A stretch of DNA of 64,000 bases, taken from contig NZ_CAJTQC010000002.1 of assembly GCF_910578445.1 (NCBI RefSeq), positions 89,285 to 153,284 on the forward strand, written 5' to 3'. Shown piece after piece: positions 52,327 to 59,932 of the stretch (position 1 is its first letter; the number at the start of each line of letters is the position of its first letter). Below the pieces are notes generated by a model. That model was not told the origin of the DNA and ran no database searches. It saw only the letters and a list, made by a program, of their open reading frames with translations. The DNA is from an uncultured Duncaniella sp. (GTDB taxonomy: Bacteria; Bacteroidota; Bacteroidia; Bacteroidales; Muribaculaceae). A program made the position numbers and the translations under genes.

Positions 52327-52487
52327 CAAAATAAATCGGATTATCTCTCTGAAAGGACTGAAAAATCAGGGTAACCAAGTAAGAATCCCCGCTTTCGTCT
52401 ATAAGATGAGGATTATAATTCCCGTTTTTTTCGCCTCCTGTGAACTGATTTGAGAAAAATAACGTTATTAGATATGTACGTCAACTA

Positions 52488-53678
52488 TTGTTTATGAAAG
52501 GGAAATCAAGATTGTTAATGGTGTTAGCAGCGTTAGGTCCCTTGGGCATGTCAGCCCAAGGGATTGCTGACGTTGTGGCAGCTCTGGAAAAGACGGGCTG
52601 CTATGAGGCCAATGCAAGTTTCAATGTGTCGCTTCCGCAGAGTGACAAAGATGTGGTCTACGAAGTCAGCCTCGCTTCTGCGCCGACTCCTGCCGACAAA
52701 TTGTCGCCATGCTCCTATCTTACCGAATGGGGGCTGGAAACGCCGTCAGGCACAGTGAAAGGATTTTCGGCGTATTTCGACGGTCATCATTACCGTTATC
52801 GCAACGAGCGTCTGCAGGAATACCATATGGAATGGGACTCGATTCCGTTCATGTCGCGAGGCAATTCGACCGGGGTGCAGGGCAACGCGCAGTTTACCGA
52901 CCTTTATCCAAGCTATATAGCCAAGGAGCTTTCTAAAATGGAACAGGACGGGCGATATACGCTCAGCGTTAAACCCGACGTGGCTTTTGACGGCAAGAAG
53001 GCTGTGGAAATAACAGCCGTGATGAAAGTCGACGATGTCACCGCTATGGAAAAAAGATTCCTGTTCGATGCTTCGACCATGATGCCGCTACGTATTGACA
53101 CCGAGAGTAATCCGGGGCAGATAACGGAGCAGTCAATGTTCGTAAGTTATCGCTATCCGGCCGAGATGCACTGTCCCGAACTGGGCGAGGAGGCGCTTAT
53201 GGCGCTTTATCCGGAGGTGTTTGAGAAATACAGGGAGAACAATTTCCGTATTGAGAATCTTGCCGGGACACAATTGCCTACATTTTCGCTCCCGACCACT
53301 ACCGGCGAGCGCTACACTTATCATCGAGGCGACAACTTTGCTGCCCCGACTGTCATTGCGCTTCTCGACCCATCGGCAGGATTCAATGCCGAGCTGGTGG
53401 AAGGCGTGAGGGGGGCTGTCGACCGTCTGCCTGTTCAAGCCGATGTCATCTGGGTGTTCAACTCGACGAATATTGATGCAATCGAAGGTGTCATTCCCTC
53501 GATACGTCCCGGAGAGCATCTCCTGATGAACGGCAAATCGCTTGCCCGCGACTGCGGTGTGGCTTCTATGCCGGTAGTAATTATGGCAGACAGCACCGGA
53601 AAAGTAAAAAATGTTGTGCTTGGATTCAACAAGGAGATTGGAAACGTTGTTCTACAGACGATGGCTCTTGTCGAATAG
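52488..53678 (+). CDS. Exported protein with LolA-like N-part and thioredoxin-like C-part lacking CxxC
   Basis: 397-codon gene giving 396 aa with signal peptide (LLMVLAALGPLGMSAQ). The N-terminal 230 residues have repeated beta-strands and an AVEITAVMKVDDVTAMEKRFLFDASTMMPLRI-like pattern (shown in parts) resembling LolA-type proteins. From about residue 258 LAGTQLPTFSLPTTTGE begins a peroxiredoxin/TlpA-like fold, but no CxxC is present. So it probably is not a redox enzyme. Precedes tpx by 41 bases. Family call is tentative. Confidence 0.68.
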   Translation: MFMKGKSRLLMVLAALGPLGMSAQGIADVVAALEKTGCYEANASFNVSLPQSDKDVVYEVSLASAPTPADKLSPCSYLTEWGLETPSGTVKGFSAYFDGHHYRYRNERLQEYHMEWDSIPFMSRGNSTGVQGNAQFTDLYPSYIAKELSKMEQDGRYTLSVKPDVAFDGKKAVEITAVMKVDDVTAMEKRFLFDASTMMPLRIDTESNPGQITEQSMFVSYRYPAEMHCPELGEEALMALYPEVFEKYRENNFRIENLAGTQLPTFSLPTTTGERYTYHRGDNFAAPTVIALLDPSAGFNAELVEGVRGAVDRLPVQADVIWVFNSTNIDAIEGVIPSIRPGEHLLMNGKSLARDCGVASMPVVIMADSTGKVKNVVLGFNKEIGNVVLQTMALVE

Positions 53679-53719
53679 ACACTATAAGTTAGTAATGAAA
53701 TAATAAAAACTACAGAATA

Positions 53720-54229
53720 ATGGAAACCGTATTTTTTAAAGGCCAGCCGTGTCATACTTGCGGCACAGTACCTTCGATTGGCGAGACTGCTCCCTGTTTT
53801 CATCTTGCAGGCGCGGATTTGTCGCAGTTGCTTTGCACTGATTTTACAGGAAAGCGTGTAGTTCTCAACATTTTCCCGAGCCTCGACACTCCGGTGTGTG
53901 CCATGAGTGTCCGTCGTTTCAATCAGGAAGCTGCCAAGCTTGACGACGTTGTGGTAATCTGCGTGTCAATGGACCTTCCTTTCGCTATGGGACGGTTCTG
54001 CACAGTCGAGAATATCAAGAATGTAGTTTTCGGTTCGGCGTTCCGTTCGCCGCTGTTCGGACAGAAATATGGAGTGCAGCTCGTTGATGGCCCACTTGCC
54101 GGATTGCTCGCCCGCTGCGTCCTTGTCCTTGATGAGAACCGTCGTGTGGTTTTCCGTGATCTTGTTGAGGAAATCACCAACGAGCCTGACTATGACGCCG
54201 CACTCAAGGTGCTTAAAAAGGAAGTATGA
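53720..54229 (+). CDS. tpx: Thiol peroxidase
   Basis: 169 aa atypical 2-Cys peroxiredoxin. Peroxidatic Cys60 in SLDTPVCAMSVRRFNQEA and resolving Cys94 in MGRFCTVENIKNV match E. coli Tpx (Cys61, Cys95). It reduces hydroperoxides using thioredoxin. Three further Cys near the N-terminus (CHTC, residues 11-14, and Cys26) are extra. A strong terminator follows. Confidence 0.94.
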   Translation: METVFFKGQPCHTCGTVPSIGETAPCFHLAGADLSQLLCTDFTGKRVVLNIFPSLDTPVCAMSVRRFNQEAAKLDDVVVICVSMDLPFAMGRFCTVENIKNVVFGSAFRSPLFGQKYGVQLVDGPLAGLLARCVLVLDENRRVVFRDLVEEITNEPDYDAALKVLKKEV

Positions 54230-54252
54230 TTTTATCAATAGAATAAACAAAC

Positions 54253-54300
54253 AACAGAGCGTCCGCCCGACTGAAACAGCATGGCGGACGCTCTGTTTTT
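54253..54300 (+). terminator. Strong tpx terminator
   Basis: A 15-bp perfect stem (54253-54267 with 54283-54297) with a 15-nt loop ends in a T run to 54300. It begins 24 bases after the tpx stop. Confidence 0.92.
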
Positions 54301-54392
54301 CTGTTCAACGTGTGAAATCCTATAATTAGTTTGATTTCTTGCAAAATCAATATTCTCGTAAAATCAAGATTAGATTAGTTCAGCGAATCATT

Positions 54393-54566
54393 TCAAGTAT
54401 GAATGAGGTCGTAGATTATCCACCAAATCAGTGTATAGACCAAAAAGACGATGAAGTAACGCAACGGTTTCGACTTAATAATTTGGAACTTGTCAGAAAT
54501 CCAAAGAATAAGAGTCCCGAAGACTATGTATAAGATGAAATAATACCAAGGCATGCCCAGAAACAT
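54393..54566 (-). CDS. Small membrane protein, 57 aa
   Basis: The minus strand from ATG at 54566 to TGA at 54393-54395 encodes 57 aa, strongly hydrophobic. Two membrane helices are evident: MPWYYFILYIVFGTLILWI, a short polar/basic loop (SDKFQIIKSKPL), and YFIVFLVYTLIWWIIYDL. Composition (Trp, Tyr, Phe, Ile) is typical of small inner membrane proteins and the inside-positive loop fits. The gene is AT-rich. The plus-strand frame at 54339-54533 is the shadow. No family recognised; no promoter box seen. Confidence 0.6.
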   Translation of the reverse strand: MFLGMPWYYFILYIVFGTLILWISDKFQIIKSKPLRYFIVFLVYTLIWWIIYDLIHT

Positions 54567-54918
54567 AATGCGGAGATTTTGAAGTTGTTTTCTTATTAGA
54601 CGCGAATTTACGTAAAAAGTTACAGATGAGCAAAAAAGTTAATCGAAAATGACGGCATTGCAGATGTGATTGAGAGATGTCCACGGTAATTTGCGAATTT
54701 TCAATGAGAAATGTTTTGCTTTTCAACAGTATTGTTTAATTTTGCGAGTGGACTTGACGGATGTGAGCCCGCGACATTTAGAAATAAGCGTCATGCTCAT
54801 CTTATAGACTGGAAATGTAGAGAATTTTCATTTGATGCAAGAGATGTCATGGGCGGCTCACGTATCCTGTGTATTAACCAATCTCTCCATTGTGCCAGTG
54901 GAATAATATCTTAAGACA
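54567..54918. other. AT-rich intergenic region with structured leader
   Basis: This stretch of 352 bases carries a plus-strand promoter (TTTG 54715-54718, 18 bases, TAATTTTG 54737-54744) and so a leader of about 165 bases before the gene at 54919. Within it, 54759-54769 pairs with 54855-54867 (two-base bulge), and 54773-54777 pairs with 54844-54848. A short coding frame on the plus strand (54711-54914) shows no family and I do not consider it a gene. Confidence 0.5.
54715..54744 (+). promoter_or_regulatory. Promoter of the hypothetical exported protein
   Basis: TTTG at 54715-54718 and TAATTTTG at 54737-54744 fit the Bacteroidetes -33/-7 pattern with an 18-base spacer. It predicts a long leader of about 165 bases before the ATG at 54919. 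Confidence 0.6.
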
Positions 54919-56043
54919 ATGAAAAATATATTTTGTAACACGCTGTCATTAAAGGCTCTTATTGCAGCCTCGGCGAGAAGCGTCTGCGTAATCTTAGTCC
55001 TTTTGACGGTTTCCATACCTTTTGACGTATATGGTCAGGAGCATGACAGCATTATCGGCCGGCCCTATAAATCGTTTGATACATCGGCGTTTTGTGCGTA
55101 TAGCACCTTCCATCCGTCACAGTATCTGACCGATAACAACTGGGATATCCTATGTGCTTTTGTGGAGCCGGGTACGACCGGAAAACTGGACTCTCTTGGG
55201 ATTCAATATAATAGAAGTCAGCTGAGATTACTTGAAGTCGGAGACTTACTTTCGTCAGATAAGGGCGTATACAAAACTTTAATGCCTATTTTCGGGAAAG
55301 CGGAGACGCGGACTATCAGGCTTCAGTCCAAGGCGTTTGCTGACAGTATATTCCCGGTGATTAAACCTGAAATATCGCAGTTGATTTCAGCCTTTGATAA
55401 AGCAGGATATTCAAAACAGACCTTTAGCCTTGTTTTCTCTTACTTGCTTGACACCTACATCTGGGATGACGAAAGGCTGCCTGTAGCTAAAAGCTTTGAA
55501 AATCACGGGACATGGTCGGGAGCATATTGGGCAATGTATTATCCACGCGACCATGTCAAAATCGGGACAAACGGTTTTGGAACCGTATATCAGAACTGGA
55601 CGGATGAATTGGGCTATTGGATGAGTTCAGGAAAACTTTTCTCTTTCGCGAAAGAAGTAGGAAGGACCAACGGCAAACGGATTGAAAATAAAGAAGTCAT
55701 TGATGCCGTCAAGGGATGGGGACTCGCTGATGAAAATGGCAAAATACTGATTCCTGTGATGCGTGTGGGCGGCAAGGATGATATAGATCTTCTTTGCAAG
55801 AGTATTACGACAAGACTAAGCGAAGCCGTAAAGAGCTACTGTCGCACTTGGAGCAAATCGCACGGCATTTATTCCGAAAAATTATCGCAAATAATTTTCT
55901 ACCACGAAGTGATGTGGGATCTGCTTGATATAATGGAATCGAAAGGCATGATTTCCATACCCCCTATCCTTAAAGGCGAGGAAGTGGGTAAAGAGCATTT
56001 CGGCGATATCTGCTTTATCGTAATCAGAGAAGATAAGCAATGA
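54919..56043 (+). CDS. Exported protein of unknown function
   Basis: 374 aa with a signal segment (VCVILVLLTVSIPFDVYGQ) and no other membrane helix, so probably periplasmic or surface. I recognise no family. Visible features: a start with HDSIIGRPYKSFDTSAFCAY, many aromatic residues in the middle (HGTWSGAYWAMYYPRDHVKI) and a C-terminal helical part. The middle section could be a winged-helix-like or enzymatic fold but no catalytic motif is clear. Monocistronic, with a terminator behind it. More AT-rich than the neighbouring housekeeping genes. Confidence 0.75.
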   Translation: MKNIFCNTLSLKALIAASARSVCVILVLLTVSIPFDVYGQEHDSIIGRPYKSFDTSAFCAYSTFHPSQYLTDNNWDILCAFVEPGTTGKLDSLGIQYNRSQLRLLEVGDLLSSDKGVYKTLMPIFGKAETRTIRLQSKAFADSIFPVIKPEISQLISAFDKAGYSKQTFSLVFSYLLDTYIWDDERLPVAKSFENHGTWSGAYWAMYYPRDHVKIGTNGFGTVYQNWTDELGYWMSSGKLFSFAKEVGRTNGKRIENKEVIDAVKGWGLADENGKILIPVMRVGGKDDIDLLCKSITTRLSEAVKSYCRTWSKSHGIYSEKLSQIIFYHEVMWDLLDIMESKGMISIPPILKGEEVGKEHFGDICFIVIREDKQ

Positions 56044-56160
56044 CAGGCATCTATGCATGGACTTCGTGCCGATGCACACCGTTTTTGAATTATTAAGAGT
56101 AAGTGACAGAAAGAACACACCGGTTTACCGGTATGTATCAATACTCCCTGTTTGAAGAAA

Positions 56161-56201
56161 TTACCCCTGCCACAGAAGTTGTAGCAGGGGTAAGTCTTTT
56201 T
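56161..56201 (+). terminator. Terminator of the hypothetical exported protein
   Basis: A 10-bp perfect stem (56161-56170 with 56184-56193) with a 13-nt loop, followed by a T run at 56197-56201. Confidence 0.85.
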
Positions 56202-56257
56202 GTCAGGGCATTATGACACACGCCCGTTCTGTTTGATTGGTCGATGGTGTCGGCAGG

Positions 56258-57109
56258 TCAATAGTCGCTGAAGAGTTTGGGTTTGATGACGAGGCCTACG
56301 CGCAGCATCGAGTGGAATTCCTTGTAGGCGAGGAGGCCTTCGCCATATCCGTTGTAGTACTGAACGAAAAGATACTGGTTGTCGCGCGGGAATATGCGGT
56401 AGTTGAATTCTACGGTCGTATTGTAGTTTAGCCTCCATCCTTTGCGTTTTACGAGATTTACGGCAAGCCCCATGCGTCCGTTGGTCGAAGTCACGGAAGT
56501 GCCTATCTGATAGATGCCGCAATAATCGAGGATGTCTTTGTTTTCAGAACCGTCGATTATCGGAAGCCACACTTTGCTGTGGACGAGTATGTGAGGGTCG
56601 ATCATGATACTTCCGGCGAGACTGATTCTGTTCCACGAACGGGAGGCAGCTCCGTCGCGGCCGTTTGATTCGTGTTCGGCTATAAGGCTGACTTTGCCGA
56701 CAAAGCGTCCCTTTACGAAGAGAGGCTTTGTCAGGCCGATACCGGGGTTGAAGTTGAGGTCGGTCATAGGCATCGAGTCCTCGAATATGTTCCAGAAACA
56801 CTTCTGGGAATAGAATAGATAGAGATATGTCCCGAACGGCAGCGAGCTGCGGGTGAGGCGTTGGGCAATGGATATCTGGAATTTGATATTGCTGTTCTGC
56901 CGGGTTATTTTTTCACCGACCGGAACACCTACGATAAAGTAATTGTCCTTGTACAGCCCGAAGTAAGGTCCGTCGTCAAATGCGCGTCTTACGCTGTCGG
57001 TGTTTATGCTGTCGTTTCCGATGCTTACAATCTGTGCGTTTGCACCAGTGTGGAAACCGGCTATGCACAATGTCATTATAAGAGTGAATCGCAGTAGCGT
57101 TTTCATCAA
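56258..57109 (-). CDS. pldA: Outer membrane phospholipase A
   Basis: 283 aa with signal peptide ending near ANAQ. The PldA active site is clear: EHESNGRDG holds His146 and Ser148 (H-x-S-N-G), and Asn160 in SRSWNRI may complete the triad. The barrel strands LFYSQKCFWNIFEDSMPM and NPGIGLTKPLF match the family. It hydrolyses phospholipids in the outer leaflet to keep the outer membrane asymmetric. Divergently transcribed from the DUF4369 gene. Confidence 0.92.
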   Translation of the reverse strand: MMKTLLRFTLIMTLCIAGFHTGANAQIVSIGNDSINTDSVRRAFDDGPYFGLYKDNYFIVGVPVGEKITRQNSNIKFQISIAQRLTRSSLPFGTYLYLFYSQKCFWNIFEDSMPMTDLNFNPGIGLTKPLFVKGRFVGKVSLIAEHESNGRDGAASRSWNRISLAGSIMIDPHILVHSKVWLPIIDGSENKDILDYCGIYQIGTSVTSTNGRMGLAVNLVKRKGWRLNYNTTVEFNYRIFPRDNQYLFVQYYNGYGEGLLAYKEFHSMLRVGLVIKPKLFSDY

Positions 57110-57190
57110 TGTGGTCTGATTGGAGGGATAAATAGTTGTGTCCGTTGGGTTGGTTTGAAAGAAATTTCAAACAGCTTCTGAATAAGAGTG

Positions 57191-57198
57191 CAAATATA
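57191..57198 (-). promoter_or_regulatory. Putative -7 box of pldA
   Basis: Minus-strand TATATTTG matches TAnnTTTG and lies 81 bases before the pldA ATG. A plus-strand box for the opposite gene is at 57211-57218. Confidence 0.55.
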
Positions 57199-57210
57199 GC
57201 GAAAATTTAG

Positions 57211-57218
57211 TAATTTTG
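57211..57218 (+). promoter_or_regulatory. Putative -7 box of the DUF4369 gene
   Basis: Plus-strand TAATTTTG ends five bases before the ATG at 57224. If functional the transcript would be leaderless or nearly so. No -33 element at normal distance. Confidence 0.5.
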
Positions 57219-57223
57219 CGGAC

Positions 57224-58462
57224 ATGCGCTATATTCATATATTAATCATCATGTTGCTGGTCTCGATGACCTCGTGTGGCAACGACGAAGAGTTTGTGAT
57301 TAACTGTGAGATCCGGGGGCTTGGCTCTGAGGGTGTGGAGATGTATTACACCACCCGGAGCATGCAGCACTCCGGTTTTCATCCTGTCGATGGGAAAGTG
57401 TCGTTGAGGGGAGTGGCGTCAGAACCGACTCTTGTCGAGGTCTTCACGACCGCCGGCGAGCCGCTCTTCATGTGTGTCGCGCAGAATGGCGATGAACTTG
57501 AGGTGAAAATGGATCTTGAGAAGCCCGGTGTCCTTAAAATCAAGGGCAATGAAGCTTCGGAAGAATACGCGCGTTTTGTCACGGAGAATGATTCCATGCT
57601 GCGGAGCGGCGATGTGGCCGCAATCAACAGGCTTGTCGCCGATGAGGTGATGGCTCATCCCGGCCGTGTGTCGTCGGCGATGCTTCTGGTGACACGCTTT
57701 AACGCAAGAGGCTATGAGCTTAAAGCCGACTCGCTTGTCAATATATTAAAACCGGAGGCTCGTCCGTCGTGGGTTGTCGGTGCATATCCCGGGATGGTGG
57801 GCGAACAGGTTTCGTCCACGGCTCGCGGTAAGGTCAAGCCGATAACAATCAACTGCGGTCTGCTCAACGAACGAGACACGACTCTGCGCTATTGGCCCTC
57901 GAATCAGACCTACAGCATGATTGTCGTCACAGGGACCGGAAAGGGCGACAGCGTCCGCACCATGCTCAAGGAACTCACAGGTAAACTGCACGAACGCCGG
58001 TTCAAGGCGCTTGAAGTAGCCGTCATGGGCGATAGCGCTATGTGGAAGCTCGCAATACGACGCGACAGCGCAAAGTGGATGCAGGGCTGGGTGGCCGGAG
58101 GTGTTGCCGGGACTGCTGTGAGAGCCTTGCAGATTCCGGGTGTGCCTTATTTCATCGTGGCCGACAGTCTCGGCAATCAGGTCTACCGTGGCTATTCGGC
58201 CACAGCTGCCGGCGATAGTGTGAGGTCGCGCCTTGCGCGTTTCTTTGGCAGCGGGAATTCTGACGGGGGTAATGTGGCGGATACAGCCAAGGTGATGCCC
58301 GGGCCGGCCGACAAAGCATCAGTGCGCAATGCTGATCCGCTGTCCGTATCGCCACAAAGACGTATTCCGCTTCCCGATAAGCGGTTGCAGCGTATGGATG
58401 AAGAGCAGAAAGTCACGGCTGATGATGAAAGTGCTGTGATGAGGCCTCGGCCACGACGGTAA
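57224..58462 (+). CDS. DUF4369 lipoprotein with thioredoxin-like fold, no CxxC
   Basis: 412 aa with lipobox LVSMTSC. Residues about 25-110 match DUF4369 (FVINCEIRGLGSEGVEMYY; LVEVFTTAGEPLFMCVAQNGDELEVKM, given in parts). A thioredoxin-like part follows (MIVVTGTGKGDSV to GVPYFIVADSLGNQVYRGYSA) where the usual WCxxC after the first strand is TGTGKGDS. The end is a disordered Arg/Pro-rich tail (RPRPRR). Such proteins usually sit in the Bacteroidetes periplasm; without cysteines it is probably a binding rather than a redox protein. Confidence 0.78.
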   Translation: MRYIHILIIMLLVSMTSCGNDEEFVINCEIRGLGSEGVEMYYTTRSMQHSGFHPVDGKVSLRGVASEPTLVEVFTTAGEPLFMCVAQNGDELEVKMDLEKPGVLKIKGNEASEEYARFVTENDSMLRSGDVAAINRLVADEVMAHPGRVSSAMLLVTRFNARGYELKADSLVNILKPEARPSWVVGAYPGMVGEQVSSTARGKVKPITINCGLLNERDTTLRYWPSNQTYSMIVVTGTGKGDSVRTMLKELTGKLHERRFKALEVAVMGDSAMWKLAIRRDSAKWMQGWVAGGVAGTAVRALQIPGVPYFIVADSLGNQVYRGYSATAAGDSVRSRLARFFGSGNSDGGNVADTAKVMPGPADKASVRNADPLSVSPQRRIPLPDKRLQRMDEEQKVTADDESAVMRPRPRR

Positions 58463-58493
58463 ACGATGCAATAATCCAATTGTTTCTGCGTTA

Positions 58494-58520
58494 GGTAAAA
58501 AGCAATTACACCTTTTTACC
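58494..58520 (+). terminator. Hairpin directly before the beta-helix gene
   Basis: A 9-bp stem (58494-58502 with 58512-58520) with a 9-nt loop ends two bases before the ATG at 58523. It carries a T run in its right arm, so could end the DUF4369 transcript or hide the translation start. Confidence 0.45.
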
Positions 58521-58522
58521 GA

Positions 58523-59911
58523 ATGAAAACACTCCTCCGCATAGTTTTTATTTTCATAGTCCTCTCGGCCTCTGTCAGCTGTATCGAGGACGGAATCGAC
58601 ACGTCGCCTTCGGCGCAGCCCGAATTTTCGGTCGATACGCTCAAGCTTGGCGTGGTCTTTACTGGCGAGCCTACGCCCACAAGCCGGTTCATGGTCTATA
58701 ACCGCCATGATAAGATAATAAGCATCAGTAATATAGCTCTCCGCGGTGGCGACGGTGCATTCCGCATAAATGTCGACGGTTTTTCGGGTACGAGTTTCCA
58801 GAATGTCGAGATTCGTCCGAAAGACTCGATTTTTGTGTTTGTGGAGGCAACTTTGCGCCCCAACGGTCTTCCGGAGCTGACGGATTTCAACGACGTGATT
58901 GATTTTACAACCAACGGAGTGACCCGCAGTGTGGTGCTCAATGCGTCGGGTCAGGATGTCGAACGCCTTCATGGTCTCGTGATAGATTCCGACAGCCGTT
59001 TCGACGCCACTTATCCATATCAGATTTATGATTCGCTTGTTGTCGCACCCGGAGCTACACTTACCATAGCCGAAGGCGCGGTGCTTCATTTCCACGACAA
59101 GGCTTTCATGCGTGTCGAGGGGACTCTGGTCACCGAGGGGACTCCGCAACGTCCGGTCAACATGGCAGGTGACCGCACAGGCAATGTCGTGGGCGATATT
59201 TCATTCGACCTCATGGCCTCGCAGTGGAAGGGGCTGACATTCGCGCCTGAGAGCCGTGGCAACAGGTTGAGCCACACGATTGTGCGCAATACCGTGGCCG
59301 GTGTGCTCGCCGACTCGCTTTCGCAGGTCAGCATGCTCAACTGCCGTCTGCGCAACAGTGCCGGCTACTCGCTCGTGAGCCGTTACGCCGACATTTCTCT
59401 TACTGGCTGCGAGGTGGCCGAGGCTGCCGAGGGTGTGATAGCTCTCATGGGCGGAAAGGCTCAAATCAGCAACTGCACATTTGCCAACTACTATCTTTTT
59501 GCCGGACTCGGCGGCGCGTCGGTGCAGCTCTATCACTATGACACCGAGAGCGACAACGGTTCGGGCATGCCACTGCTCGAAGCATCGTTCGGCAACTGCA
59601 TTTTCTATGGCAACGGGACAGACCTCTCGCCGGGCGATCTTAGTGGGAGCGCGGTCACTATCCACCGCTGTCTGCTTAAGAGCAACGGCAGCGACGACGA
59701 CAATTTCATCGACTGCCTTTGGGGTGAGGATCCTCTCTATTATACCGTCAGAAACGATTATTATTTCGACTACCGTCTGCAGCCCGAATCCCCTGCAATC
59801 GGAGTTGGCTACACGGCTCTCATCCCTGAAGAGGGGCGTCTGGATTTCTACGGTGTGGACCGTGGCCCGAATCCAAACCTCGGTGCATATCAGGCCGCTA
59901 AGGAGGAGTGA
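58523..59911 (+). CDS. Right-handed beta-helix lipoprotein
   Basis: 462 aa with lipobox SASVSC. Residues about 150-430 contain parallel beta-helix repeats (LVVAPGATLTIAEGAVLHF, MRVEGTLVTEGTPQRPV, ISLTGCEVAEAAEGVIALMG). The N-terminal 130 residues form an Ig-like domain. A C-terminal YGVDRGPNPNLGAYQ motif closes it, seen in many Bacteroidetes surface proteins. Possible polysaccharide binding; no catalytic residues identified. Convergent with the TonB-dependent receptor gene. Confidence 0.8.
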   Translation: MKTLLRIVFIFIVLSASVSCIEDGIDTSPSAQPEFSVDTLKLGVVFTGEPTPTSRFMVYNRHDKIISISNIALRGGDGAFRINVDGFSGTSFQNVEIRPKDSIFVFVEATLRPNGLPELTDFNDVIDFTTNGVTRSVVLNASGQDVERLHGLVIDSDSRFDATYPYQIYDSLVVAPGATLTIAEGAVLHFHDKAFMRVEGTLVTEGTPQRPVNMAGDRTGNVVGDISFDLMASQWKGLTFAPESRGNRLSHTIVRNTVAGVLADSLSQVSMLNCRLRNSAGYSLVSRYADISLTGCEVAEAAEGVIALMGGKAQISNCTFANYYLFAGLGGASVQLYHYDTESDNGSGMPLLEASFGNCIFYGNGTDLSPGDLSGSAVTIHRCLLKSNGSDDDNFIDCLWGEDPLYYTVRNDYYFDYRLQPESPAIGVGYTALIPEEGRLDFYGVDRGPNPNLGAYQAAKEE

Positions 59912-59932
59912 TTTACAGCTACGCCATAATGG

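Noticed and set aside
54339..54533. Plus-strand frame of 64 codons
   Set aside because: Antisense to the more convincing 57-aa membrane protein; hydrophilic and without family.
54711..54914. Plus-strand frame of 67 codons and tRNA-like fragments
   Set aside because: No family for the frame. I tried to fold a tRNA on both strands, but no proper T-arm or acceptor pairing was found.
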